Assembly: GCF_006542765.1 (NCBI RefSeq)
Contig: NZ_SKCD01000011.1
Location: forward strand, 310,001 to 374,000
Origin: Paenibacillus luteus
Lineage (GTDB): Bacteria; Bacillota; Bacilli; Paenibacillales; Paenibacillaceae
DNA length: 64,000 nt
Direction of reading: 5' to 3'
Translations under genes and position numbers: made by a program
Part shown: positions 43,187 to 52,337 of the stretch, piece after piece
Position numbering within the stretch: the stretch's first letter is position 1
Layout: each line of letters begins with the position of its first letter
Notes under the pieces: generated by a model
The model's input: the letters and a program-made list of their open reading frames with translations, nothing else
The model's database searches: none
Told to the model about the DNA's origin: nothing

Positions 43187-45402
43187 GACATCACCCGCTT
43201 GAACATTTTTTCCAGCTGGTAGGTCGAAAGATGTACGATGATTGGCCGACCATGCGGGCAAGTATAGGGCTGCTTGCAATGGCCAAGCCTCGCTAGCAGC
43301 GTTTCGCCTTCTTCACGGTTCATTCTGTCATTGGCTTTGATGGATGCTTTGCAAGCACACATGATGGCCGCTTTCTCGCGCAGCTTTCCGATATTGATGG
43401 ACTTGCGTTCCGAAATGAGCAATTCAGCCATTTCTTCAAGCAGAGCCTGCTCCTCTCCCTGCGGCATCCACTCCGGATAAGCGCGAACGAGGAAGGTTTG
43501 TGCGCCAAAGGCCTCCAGCTCAACGCCAGCCTGCGCAAACAAAGGCAGAAGCTCTCTGAGCTGCGAGGCTTCCCCCGCTGTAAATTCTAACGTCAAAGGC
43601 ACAAGCAATTGCTGGCTTGCTGATTCGGGATTCCCGAACTTTTGGAAAAAATATTCATAATTAATCCGCTCATGTGCCGCATGCTGATCAATCAAATAAA
43701 GTCCGTCCTCGGATTGGGCGACGATATATGTTCCGTGATGCTGGCCAATCCAATAAAGCTCTGGAAACGCCGGCTGTCCATCTTGTACATCCTCATCCGT
43801 AGGCAATTGAGCAACCGGTTGCTCAGCGGAAGGCGAATATTCGCTGCTAACTTCACCTGCTTCAGGCTGCTCTGACGACTGTTCGGAAGACACCTGAGTG
43901 CTTTGCGATATGATCTTGCTGGCTTGAGCAGTTAGCTGTTCGGCAGTCGCCTGTGCACTTTGCTCTATGCTATCGTTGACCTGCTCAACCGGCTGTTCTG
44001 TATAGCCCTGAACATTTAGGGTATAAGCCAACGGTTGAGCATTCTGCTTAGAAGCGATACCTGGCAAATCGGCCGGTTGAGATGTCTGCTTTTCGGAACG
44101 ATCCGCTTGGTCCGGTGAGCTAGCTAAGGTTGGCGCAGCTTGCTCCCATGGTGCAAAAGCCTCGCGGACAGCAAGAGAGTCGCTGCTCGCTGCTGGTGGT
44201 GCATAAAGCTTCTCCGCTGCATTTTTGGGCACATACTCCCGTTCAATGATAGGCGGCTTATAGCTGCTAGCCGAGGGTTTAGGAGTCGCTGCCGGCTGAA
44301 ATGGCTTAAAAGCTTCTGCTGCGGGCTCAGGACGGTGAAACGATATCGCATCCTGGACAAAAACAGGCTTGGAACGATCTGCCTTTCTGCTTGACTCTGG
44401 CCCTGGGATATGGCGTTGACGTCCGAGTACGTCCTTAATCGCTTGCTCGATCATTGTCCGCAGTTCAGGCTCTTTGCTGAATCTGACCTCCATCTTCGAA
44501 GGATGTACATTGACGTCGAGCAGGCTCGGATGCATGCCCAGCTCTAAAATAACCAGCGGATACCGGTTGATCGGCAGCAGCGTATGATACGCTTGCAGCA
44601 AGGACTGATTGATTGTATGGCTGCGGATGTAGCGCCCATTGACGATCGCAGTGATCCCGTTCCGGTTAGCCCGGGTAAGCTCAGGTTTCGAGATAAAGCC
44701 TCTCAGCTCGTAATCTGACGTTTCCGCTTCGATCGGAAGCATAACTTTGGCTGTATTCGATCCGTAAACAGCGGCAATCACCTGCAGCCTGTCCCCGGTG
44801 CCAAGCGTACGGAGCAGCACATTTCCGTTGTGCTTGAATGTAAATGCAATGCCGGGGTGCGCTAACGCAATCCGGTTGACATAATCCGAAATATGGCCAA
44901 GCTCGGTTTGAATGGCCTTCATGTATTTAAGCCGGGCAGGCGTGTTATAAAATAAATCCTGTACGGTCATTTCTGTCCCTTGCGGCGCGTTTGCCGGTTC
45001 ATCGATGGTAACCTTGCCGCCTTCAATCACGATTCGGCGCGCCAGTCCCGTGGATGTCTCGGATGAGACGCATTGCAGACGGGATACGGCCGCGATACTC
45101 GGCAAAGCCTCCCCACGAAAGCCAAGACTCGCAATCCGAAAAAGATCGCTGCTCGTAGAGATTTTGCTCGTAGCATGGCGTTGAAACGCTGTAACGATAT
45201 CGGAGGCTTCAATGCCATAGCCATTATCAACCACTTTTATAAGCGACAAGCCGCCTTCTTCAATCGTAATATCGACTGTAGTGCTGCCGGCATCGACGGC
45301 ATTTTCGACTAGTTCCTTCACGACAGAAGCTGGCCGTTCCACCACCTCGCCTGCTGCGATTTGGTTGGCAAGCTGCTCGTCAAGCACTTTGATTTTCCCC
45401 AT
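43183..45402 (-). CDS. mutL: DNA mismatch repair endonuclease MutL
   Basis: GHKL ATPase and latent nickase of 739 residues. The N-terminal ATPase has ELVENAVDAG, DNGYGI and GFRGEALPSIA. The linker (about 350-550) is unusually long, rich in Gln, Ser, Glu and Pro. The C-terminal endonuclease domain has DQHAAHERINYE, ACKASIKAND and CPHGRPIIVHL, the metal site of MutL from bacteria without MutH. It follows mutS by 27 bp and overlaps the methyltransferase gene. Confidence 0.96.
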   Translation of the reverse strand: MGKIKVLDEQLANQIAAGEVVERPASVVKELVENAVDAGSTTVDITIEEGGLSLIKVVDNGYGIEASDIVTAFQRHATSKISTSSDLFRIASLGFRGEALPSIAAVSRLQCVSSETSTGLARRIVIEGGKVTIDEPANAPQGTEMTVQDLFYNTPARLKYMKAIQTELGHISDYVNRIALAHPGIAFTFKHNGNVLLRTLGTGDRLQVIAAVYGSNTAKVMLPIEAETSDYELRGFISKPELTRANRNGITAIVNGRYIRSHTINQSLLQAYHTLLPINRYPLVILELGMHPSLLDVNVHPSKMEVRFSKEPELRTMIEQAIKDVLGRQRHIPGPESSRKADRSKPVFVQDAISFHRPEPAAEAFKPFQPAATPKPSASSYKPPIIEREYVPKNAAEKLYAPPAASSDSLAVREAFAPWEQAAPTLASSPDQADRSEKQTSQPADLPGIASKQNAQPLAYTLNVQGYTEQPVEQVNDSIEQSAQATAEQLTAQASKIISQSTQVSSEQSSEQPEAGEVSSEYSPSAEQPVAQLPTDEDVQDGQPAFPELYWIGQHHGTYIVAQSEDGLYLIDQHAAHERINYEYFFQKFGNPESASQQLLVPLTLEFTAGEASQLRELLPLFAQAGVELEAFGAQTFLVRAYPEWMPQGEEQALLEEMAELLISERKSINIGKLREKAAIMCACKASIKANDRMNREEGETLLARLGHCKQPYTCPHGRPIIVHLSTYQLEKMFKRVMS

Positions 45403-45429
45403 GACGTCACTGTTCCCCCTCTCGCCAGG

Positions 45430-48117
45430 CTAATTGTTCAATTTGTTTTTCATATCGTTCAGCCATTGCATCGCTTGCATTGGCGTTAGATTAAACAGAT
45501 CAAGCTTACGTAATTGATCCGCCAGCAATTCAGCCTTTGGACTAGCTTTCTTCTTCGCTGGTTCTACCTCGCTGGCAGCTGCTGGCTCATCAAAGATCGA
45601 GAGCTGAACCATACCGCGGGATTCCATGACCTTCTCTGGCTGTTTGCTCTCCGCTTCGGGAACGGAAGCAAGCGGTGCATATGAAAAGCCCGGTAAAGCT
45701 GCAGCCGACATTCCTGATGCTTTAGGCGCTTCAACAACAAGCGTCTCATCCAGCAGCTCATAAGCCCTGCCAATAATCGACTGCGGAAGTCCCGCAAGCT
45801 GAGCGCAATAAATGCCGTAGCTGGTACTTGCCGCACCAGGTATCAGCTTCCGCAGGAACGTTACATTATCGCCGCTTTCTTCTACAGCCATACGCGCATT
45901 GGTTAATGAAGGCAAAGACTCCTCCAGATGCGCCAGCTCATGAAAATGGGTCGATACGAGCGCTTTGCAGCCAATATGGTGATGGACATACTCGATGACC
46001 GCTTGCGCAATGGCCATGCCTTCGCCTGTCGAGGTGCCTCGGCCTAGCTCATCGATAATAACGAGGCTATTTTTTGTCGCTTTTTCTGTCATGAGCTGGA
46101 TATCCTTCATCTCGACCATAAACGTACTTTGACCGCCAATTAGATCGTCGGCAGCGCCAATTCTAGTGAAAATTCGGTCGATTAGCGGGATAACCGCCGA
46201 CTTGGCGGGCACGAAGCAGCCCATTTGAGCCATGATGCAGATAAGCGCCACCTGGCGCATATACGTGCTTTTCCCAGCCATGTTCGGTCCGGTAATAAGC
46301 AGCATCCACTGGTCATCCTTATGCAGGCCCGTACCGTTTGAAATAAACGGCGTGCCGTCCATCATCGCTTCGACCACCGGATGCTTGCCATCCTCAATAT
46401 GCAAATCGTAGGCTTCGGTTACTTTCGGCCGCGTAAAACGGCGCTCGGCGCTAACCGTCGCTAGCGACTGGTACACGTCAAGCTCGGCAATAATCGCAGC
46501 TGCCTTCTGAAGCCGATGCAGATGGAGCGACAAATGGTCCCGTAGCTCGATGAATCTTGCATGCTCCAAATCGACCATTTTATCCTCAGCCTCAAGAATC
46601 AGCCGTTCCTTCTCCTTCAGCTCTGGCGTTACGAACCGTTCAGCATTGGCAAGCGTTTGCTTGCGCTCATACCTTCCTTCCGGAAGCATGGCCAGATTCG
46701 CTTTAGAGACTTCCAAATAATAACCAAAAATACGGTTGTAACCGATTTTTAACGTTTTGATGCCGGTTGCCTCGCGCTCCTGGCGCTCCAGCTCCGCAAG
46801 CCATTTTTTCCCGTTCGTGCTTGCTTCGCGAAGTTGGTCCAGATAGCTGTCATACCCTGCACGAATCAAGCCGCCCTCCCTAATGGTGACAGGAGGCTCG
46901 TCTACCAATACAGTCTCGATTAGGTCCGCCAAATCCGAACACTGGTCAGCGCCTTCAACAAGCGCCTTAAGCACGTTAGAGCCGGACTGCTCGCAAAGTG
47001 CCGTTAACTGTGGAATGCGGCGCAGCGAGCTTCTTAGTGCGTTCAAGTCGCGTCCGTTCGCGCTGCCGAAGGCAACCCGGCCGACCAGTCGTTCAAGATC
47101 GTATATGGGCTGCAGCTCTGAGCGGATATCGTCTCTTAAAATCAGATTCAAATACAAAGTCTCAATCGCATCCAACCGGGCTTCAACTGCCGTGCTGCTG
47201 AGCAGCGGCTTGTCAATCCAGCGGCGAAGCAGGCGCGCGCCCATGGAGGTCTGCGTCCGATCAAGCAGCCAAAGCAGCGACCCCTTCTTATTGCGGTCGC
47301 GTACCGTCTCGGTAAGCTCTAGATTTCTTCTCGTGTAATGGTCCAAAATCATATATTGATTCGGTTCATAGCTTGTAATCGCACGCACATGCCCAAGTGA
47401 ACGTTTTTGCGTTTCTTCCAGATAACCGGTCAAGACACTTACTGCTTGCAAACGTGCGCCCGAGACCTTCGCCAGCTCAGCATCGCCAAATTGTTCGACA
47501 AGCTTGTCCGCTGACATCGGCTCCCGTGCGGTCAACAGCAGCTGTTTGTTCCATACAGCCGCCTCCTGCACCTTGCCGAGCAGCTCCTTGTCCCCCACTA
47601 GCTCAGACGGCTGATAGACGTTAATCTCATCAATCAACGCCTCCATATGTTCTGGGAAAGAGGTGACATAAAGCTCGCCCGTCGACAAATCGCATGCCGA
47701 TAGTCCAAGCATTCCGCCAACGCGAACGATGGCCGCAATAAAGTTGTTCGACTTGCCTTCTAACGCCTTCGATTCCATGACGGTGCCTGGGGTAATAATG
47801 CGAACGATTTCACGGCGCACGACGCCTTTGGCGACTGCAGGGTCCTCAACCTGCTCGCAAATGGCAACCTTGTACCCTTTTTCCACCAATCGGCTAATAT
47901 AATTCTCGGCAGAGTGGTATGGCACGCCGCACATCGGGATCTTTTGTTCGCCGCCGCCTTCTCTCCCTGTCAAAGTAATTTCCAACTCACGGGAAGCTGC
48001 TATCGCATCCTCAAAAAACATCTCATAGAAATCGCCTAACCGAAAAAACAAAAAAGCATCCTTCGCCTCTTCCTTAATCGCAAGATATTGCAAAATCATT
48101 GGAGTATATCCAGCCAT
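45430..48117 (-). CDS. mutS: DNA mismatch recognition ATPase MutS
   Basis: Mismatch sensor of 895 residues. The mismatch-binding Phe-x-Glu lies in RLGDFYEMFFEDA near residue 35. Core and clamp domains follow. The ABC-type ATPase has Walker A TGPNMAGKSTYMRQ, FMVEMKD, Walker B IIDELGRGTST and STHFHEL. The C-terminus (about 790-895) is a low-complexity stretch ending in a short helical segment. ATG 48117 is chosen over 48150 because GAGGAGGATCGGA precedes it and the protein then begins AGYTPMILQY. Confidence 0.97.
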   Translation of the reverse strand: MAGYTPMILQYLAIKEEAKDAFLFFRLGDFYEMFFEDAIAASRELEITLTGREGGGEQKIPMCGVPYHSAENYISRLVEKGYKVAICEQVEDPAVAKGVVRREIVRIITPGTVMESKALEGKSNNFIAAIVRVGGMLGLSACDLSTGELYVTSFPEHMEALIDEINVYQPSELVGDKELLGKVQEAAVWNKQLLLTAREPMSADKLVEQFGDAELAKVSGARLQAVSVLTGYLEETQKRSLGHVRAITSYEPNQYMILDHYTRRNLELTETVRDRNKKGSLLWLLDRTQTSMGARLLRRWIDKPLLSSTAVEARLDAIETLYLNLILRDDIRSELQPIYDLERLVGRVAFGSANGRDLNALRSSLRRIPQLTALCEQSGSNVLKALVEGADQCSDLADLIETVLVDEPPVTIREGGLIRAGYDSYLDQLREASTNGKKWLAELERQEREATGIKTLKIGYNRIFGYYLEVSKANLAMLPEGRYERKQTLANAERFVTPELKEKERLILEAEDKMVDLEHARFIELRDHLSLHLHRLQKAAAIIAELDVYQSLATVSAERRFTRPKVTEAYDLHIEDGKHPVVEAMMDGTPFISNGTGLHKDDQWMLLITGPNMAGKSTYMRQVALICIMAQMGCFVPAKSAVIPLIDRIFTRIGAADDLIGGQSTFMVEMKDIQLMTEKATKNSLVIIDELGRGTSTGEGMAIAQAVIEYVHHHIGCKALVSTHFHELAHLEESLPSLTNARMAVEESGDNVTFLRKLIPGAASTSYGIYCAQLAGLPQSIIGRAYELLDETLVVEAPKASGMSAAALPGFSYAPLASVPEAESKQPEKVMESRGMVQLSIFDEPAAASEVEPAKKKASPKAELLADQLRKLDLFNLTPMQAMQWLNDMKNKLNN

Positions 48118-48342
48118 TCCGATCCTCCTCAAGAACCTATGTATCGTCATTCTGCTTTAAGCTCATCTTTATTTAACAGCGTTAATTACATGGCCTCTTC
48201 CTTTAATGACATTCCGACCATGCAGTAAACATTAGATATCTATTATAACAAGCGGAACAGATGTGCGCTATAAGCGAAAACAACCAATGCGGGCATGGTC
48301 GTTATAGATAAGTATGATTTTACTGATAAAGAAACTTTTTTG

Positions 48343-48545
48343 AATCCATTTTGGCTTAGCTGGGTTTACATCAGAAACTAATTTAATCCATTTTGGCATA
48401 GCTAGGTTTACATCAGAAACTAATTTAATCCATTTTGGCATAGCTAGGTTTACATCGAAAACAATTTAACCCATTTCGGCATAGCTAGGTTTACATCAAA
48501 AACAATTTAACCCATTTCGGCATAGCTGCGTTTACTTCTGAGACT
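48343..48545. repeat. 42-bp tandem repeats, about five units
   Basis: Units begin at 48343, 48385, 48427, 48468 and 48509 (42, 42, 41, 41 and 37 bp) with pattern AAyCCATTTyGGCATAGCTA then GGTTTACATC and an A-rich end. Units 1-3 carry AATCCATTTTGG, units 4-5 AACCCATTTCGG, so the array drifts from one end to the other. Units are contiguous without spacers. Confidence 0.88.
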
Positions 48546-48790
48546 ATTGAAACTAAATAATTATTGGATTTAAAATACCTTCTTACCTGCCTGCCTTCCT
48601 AATTCATTCTTGCTGTTGAAATATTTCTAATTAGGCAGTGTAGCCAACATTTAACTGAAAAGTTAATGGAAACGCAACCTGAAATTATTTCATGGTTGGG
48701 TTCATATGCTCCAACAAACTCCTTTTGCGAGTTCTAATATTATCCTCTATACTTCAACAGCTTTCTGACGAAGATTTTTGTAACAGTTTA

Positions 48791-48840
48791 GTTGGGTTGG
48801 GTTGGGTTGGGTTGGGTTGGGTTGGGTTGGGTTGGGTTGA
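48791..48840 (+). repeat. Pentanucleotide microsatellite (GTTGG)9-GTTGA
   Basis: Nine exact GTTGG units followed by GTTGA. Read as GGGTT it gives a series of GGG tracts separated by TT, a strong G-quadruplex pattern on the plus strand. Long pentanucleotide arrays are rare in bacterial chromosomes and prone to slippage. Confidence 0.95.
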
Positions 48841-49801
48841 AAATGGTATTTCAGTTTGAATTAATGATAGTAGCAATATCTTATTTAGTTTTGTGTCATA
48901 AAGGCTTCTTTTTAGATCACGCGTAGATTTTGAATAGAATATGTTTTAAGATGGCTAGGCTATATTGTACGTAGGCACTAACTTACCTTATTTCGGCACA
49001 GAAAAATATGCTATCCTGCATATTCGCAGTAAAATTGCTCCTTTCATCTGTGGATTGAAGGTCAAAAGCCTGCTAGCATGCATTCGTACATTATAGCTTC
49101 CGAGAGACCTCTTAATCCTCTTTGTATAGAGCAAAAATACAGGATAGCTTAGCTATATTCATTAAATCCCTGGTAGTTAATGAGGTTAAATAAAGAACTA
49201 CTCGAGGTCGTTCTGCCAATCACAAAGTGAAATCTTTTCCCAAAGTATATTCAATATGGACTCTGTTTTTTGGAAATCAACGGTACAGTATTTCAGCGCA
49301 CTTTAGGAAACTCGTCTCAGAAAAGGATCGGAAATCTTTTTAAAATAAATTAGATAATGATTTCATCCCGTCTTAATTAGGGGGCTTGGCTTTATCGAAA
49401 AAATCCGGTTGGCCGGCATTTTCATTAACAATTACTTACCAATACGTAGATAGGATGATGCTTTAACAAGCAAAAAATAATGGTTAATCAGAGCTTTATC
49501 AAGCGCATGAATAATATCAATCTGGCATTGAAAAGTAGATGTATTAAACACACACAATTGATGATCAATCTGATGCACAAATGTTAATGGCATTAAATAA
49601 AGGGTGAATACGTCGCGCCTAACCGTTTCCAGAAAACAGGCTCATAACTGAGCAGTCTGGAATATTTAATAACGTTAAATAAATAACGTATTATTATACT
49701 TTCCTATCTGCCCCTATGACTATGGCTTACTAATAACGATGGAGACTTGTTTAGAATTTAGTCAGATTTCTAAAAGATCCCCATGTCTCGGCACGCATCA
49801 C

Positions 49802-49834
49802 AAAAAATAGCAGCTCCCTCATCAATGAGGAAGC
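49802..49834 (-). terminator. Rho-independent terminator of the amidoligase gene
   Basis: GCTCCCTCA (49813-49821) pairs with TGAGGAAGC (49826-49834), one G-U pair, loop of 4 nt. On the minus strand the tail is TGCTATTTTTTG. The stop codon (49822-49824) lies in the loop. Confidence 0.75.
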
Positions 49835-51297
49835 CGCCATTTGACGCGGATATCTGATCGTTCGTCCCAGGTCTTGCCGCGTTTAGCGGCATCAAGGAGA
49901 GGCTCAATATACGGAGCCAGCTCAGTGTAGCTGTTCGTGGCCGCGAGCGATGCGGCCAGCGCATCCAAGCAGCCGGCCAGCACTGCGCGGTCGCCGGCGT
50001 AATAAGCCTCAACATACCGCTCCTCCAGAGCAGGTATGTAATCCAGGTTCTGCTCCTCGCGGACGCACAACAGCGCGAGCGCGAAGGAGGCTTTGGCCGC
50101 TGCCGGCGATACGAGCCAGCTTGGCAGCGTTCGGTACTCAAACCCGCCATGCGGCTGCAGGCGGAAGTCCCCGAGCATCCCATATCGGGGACGGCGGGCC
50201 CGCCCAGCGGGGTCCTCGACTAGAGCGAGCGGGAATGCCGCGTAGCTGTCCAGCAGGCGGAGCAAGCGGCTCGTGAGCGGCGCTCCGCTGAGGTGGATGT
50301 GCCCGCCGAGCGCAAGCCCCGGCACGGGCATGGCTCCGGCGGCCCAGCGCAAGCTTGGGTCGCTGATGCGATCGGCGGCGCGCAGCAGCAGGCGCCGCAC
50401 ATTTGCGGCGAGCGCGGCCGGGTCCTCGGCCGGCTCGGGCCGCAGCTCAGCGACGGGATACAGCAGCCGTCGCCCCACAAGCAGGGCGTCGGCCCCGGCT
50501 GCCCCGCCGACGCCAGCGCCCAAAAACCGCGACGCCGATGCGATCTTACCGCCCGGCGTCACCAGCACAAACTCCGGATCGGCGCCAATCCGCAGCCGCC
50601 GATCGCCCTCCCCCGCTCTCGCCGCCGCATGCCACGCGGCAAATCGGCGCAGCACAACCGCCTCCAGCCTCGTGTCCCTTAGCTTCGGCCAAGCGGCGCG
50701 GACGACTGTTCGTCCGTCCCCGCCAAGCGCAATCTCGGCCTCACCAATATCGAGGCCGAGCGCATAGAGTGCCGCGACTGCCGTTCGCGCCACTCGCCTT
50801 AGCGCCGGGTCCTCCGGCCAGGCTCCAATCTGCTTAAGGCCAGCATCCACAGGCTCTACATTCCGTGATTCTCCGTTCCTCAGTTCTGCATTCCTCGATT
50901 CCATCCGCCTGCCCGGCAGAACCTTACCAGCCGCATCTATGCGTACCATGTCCACCGGTTCCAAATGCACGATACTGACAAGATACAAACGCTCGCTCGT
51001 CAGCGGTGCGCCTCCGCACAATCCGGCTCTGCGCCAAATGTGCTGCTTTTCCTCGTCGCTTTGCTTTGCAACAATATATCCGTTCCCATTCAGCACCCAA
51101 ACGCCCGGAAACCGGCTTCTATCGAGTTCGCGCGTGTCTGACCACGCCAATACCGCATCGCCCGGTTTAACCGCTGACCAAGGCTGTGCATTAAGCGGCT
51201 GCCCATTGCGCTCGCCGGAAGTATGGAGCTCTTTCCCTGTGTAAGCAATCCGCTCTAACCGATCGTAGCTCCCTCTCCATATCCATGTCGAAGCCAT
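49822..51297 (-). CDS. Putative COOH-NH2 ligase (amidoligase, phiEco32-like type 2)
   Basis: Protein of about 491 residues, unsecreted. The N-terminal part (1-125, MASTWIWRGSYDRLERIAY) is a separate beta-rich domain with WVLNGNGYIVAKQ. A Glu/Arg/Asn-rich linker with repeated ESRN/ELRN units follows (about 130-150). The C-terminal ligase-like domain (about 240-491) has LRIGADPEFVLVTPGGKI, PVAELRPEPAEDP, GHIHLSGAPL and YRTLPSWL, the acidic and His residues of the ATP-grasp-like or glutamine synthetase-like COOH-NH2 ligase fold. ATG 51297 follows an AAGGCGGG site. The middle of the gene is much richer in G and C than its neighbours. It lies downstream of cotE; a role in coat or cell-wall amide-bond formation is inference. 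Confidence 0.78.
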   Translation of the reverse strand: MASTWIWRGSYDRLERIAYTGKELHTSGERNGQPLNAQPWSAVKPGDAVLAWSDTRELDRSRFPGVWVLNGNGYIVAKQSDEEKQHIWRRAGLCGGAPLTSERLYLVSIVHLEPVDMVRIDAAGKVLPGRRMESRNAELRNGESRNVEPVDAGLKQIGAWPEDPALRRVARTAVAALYALGLDIGEAEIALGGDGRTVVRAAWPKLRDTRLEAVVLRRFAAWHAAARAGEGDRRLRIGADPEFVLVTPGGKIASASRFLGAGVGGAAGADALLVGRRLLYPVAELRPEPAEDPAALAANVRRLLLRAADRISDPSLRWAAGAMPVPGLALGGHIHLSGAPLTSRLLRLLDSYAAFPLALVEDPAGRARRPRYGMLGDFRLQPHGGFEYRTLPSWLVSPAAAKASFALALLCVREEQNLDYIPALEERYVEAYYAGDRAVLAGCLDALAASLAATNSYTELAPYIEPLLDAAKRGKTWDERSDIRVKWRLPH

Positions 51298-51355
51298 TGT
51301 GTTTCCCGCCTTTACTCCTTTTATGTAAAGGTAATTTTTACGATTTAAATATTTC

Positions 51356-51380
51356 AAAAAAAAAGAGGGCTTTCGCCCTC
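51356..51380 (-). terminator. Rho-independent terminator of cotE
   Basis: GAGGGC (51365-51370) pairs with GCCCTC (51375-51380) around TTTC. On the minus strand nine T follow. It separates cotE from the amidoligase gene, although read-through is possible. Confidence 0.85.
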
Positions 51381-51435
51381 GAATTTGCCGCTTGCGCAGC
51401 ATATGATACCTTGACAGCAAAGCTTCCCGGCTTGC

Positions 51436-51999
51436 TTACAACTCATCGTCCAGCAAATCTGGATCCAAATCCTCATAATCGTTATCGCCGAGGCTGAATT
51501 CCAAATCCTTGCCGTCCAGGTCGCCGCAACCGCCTGGAAGAACCGCAACGCAGACCTTTGTCTCGGCGACAAGTTCCACTGCAAACTCACGCTCTACACG
51601 AATCACGACACTCGAACCGTTCGAAGAAATGTTGGCTTCGATACAGTTCGGCTCCTGAATCACCTCGGCAGACACTTCAACTGTAGAAGGCCGGTGCTTC
51701 GGATCTACATAGGAGAGGTTCACGTGCTCAACGTAATGCACGGATTCCTTTGCCACGTCCGTTTGCGAGTTCTTGCTGTACGAATACCAGATGTTGATAT
51801 CGTAAGTACCAATTACCTCAATGCCGTCGCCCGAACGAACCGCTTCATATTGATGGTTGATTATCCATGCTCCGAGAATACTAGTCGGATTATGAGGCGG
51901 CGTTACGGTATGGGTTACAGTGGAAAACTTACGACCTTTGCCGCAGACAGCCTTCGTAATTATTTCTCTGTACTGTAGCTGCTTATCTGCAATAGCCAT
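51436..51999 (-). CDS. cotE: Outer spore coat morphogenetic protein CotE
   Basis: Coat assembly protein of 187 residues. Matches to CotE: LQYREIITKAVCGKGRKFS, SILGAWIINHQYEA, YDINIWYSYSKNSQT, QEPNCIEANISSNG, EREFAVELVAETKVCV, and an acidic C-terminal tail (DYEDLDPDLLDDEL). It directs assembly of outer coat proteins around the forespore. ATG 51999 is chosen because GGAGGAGG lies 8 nt upstream. A CATACACT box upstream resembles a sigma-E -10 element. In Bacillus cotE also lies near mutSL. Confidence 0.95.
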   Translation of the reverse strand: MAIADKQLQYREIITKAVCGKGRKFSTVTHTVTPPHNPTSILGAWIINHQYEAVRSGDGIEVIGTYDINIWYSYSKNSQTDVAKESVHYVEHVNLSYVDPKHRPSTVEVSAEVIQEPNCIEANISSNGSSVVIRVEREFAVELVAETKVCVAVLPGGCGDLDGKDLEFSLGDNDYEDLDPDLLDDEL

Positions 52000-52033
52000 T
52001 GATTTAACCTCCTCCATACAATCATTCATTTAA

Positions 52034-52063
52034 AGTGTATGCAGGACATAGGCAAATGTTGAT
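52034..52063 (-). promoter_or_regulatory. Candidate sigma-E promoter of cotE
   Basis: On the minus strand CATACACT (52034-52041) fits the mother-cell sigma-E -10 consensus CATACANT. ATCAACAT (52056-52063), 14 bp upstream, is a partial -35. B. subtilis cotE has a sigma-E promoter. Confidence 0.5.
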
Positions 52064-52337
52064 TAAGTGGTCCCATATAAATGTTTATGTTCAATAGCAG
52101 TGGGATATTAACACTCATTCGCTGCGTCTCCTTACATCTATATGTGCTATAAAAGTAAATGATTCGCGCTTGGCAACCTCGCCCACAAAAATAGAATAAA
52201 GACCTATAAATATAGAACTAGATCCGTTCACGGTACAAAAAGCAGCAGCCTTATGGACAATAAAAAGCCAACAATCCATAAAAACATTGTGCTAAACTAA
52301 ATCGCCTATAATCGGCTTTCTATATATGAACAGGCTG

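Larger units (their letters stand above)
48118..49801. other. AT-rich stretch of 1.7 kb without a supported gene
   Basis: Both strands between mutS and the amidoligase were read. No reading frame with plausible start, ribosome binding site and protein-like composition was found. It contains the 42-bp repeats (48343-48545) and the GTTGG array (48791-48840). From 48841 to 49801 the sequence is AT-rich with many stops in all frames. A 35-codon frame near 49480-49587 lacks a ribosome binding site. The stretch may be decayed coding DNA or hold an unrecognised RNA. Confidence 0.6.

Noticed and set aside
48343..48545. Possible CRISPR array
   Set aside because: The units are contiguous with no variable spacers, and no cas genes are present.
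50273..50837. Long plus-strand frames antisense to the amidoligase
   Set aside because: They are a by-product of high GC content; Arg/Pro/Ala-rich translations with no start signals, while the minus strand has clear family motifs.
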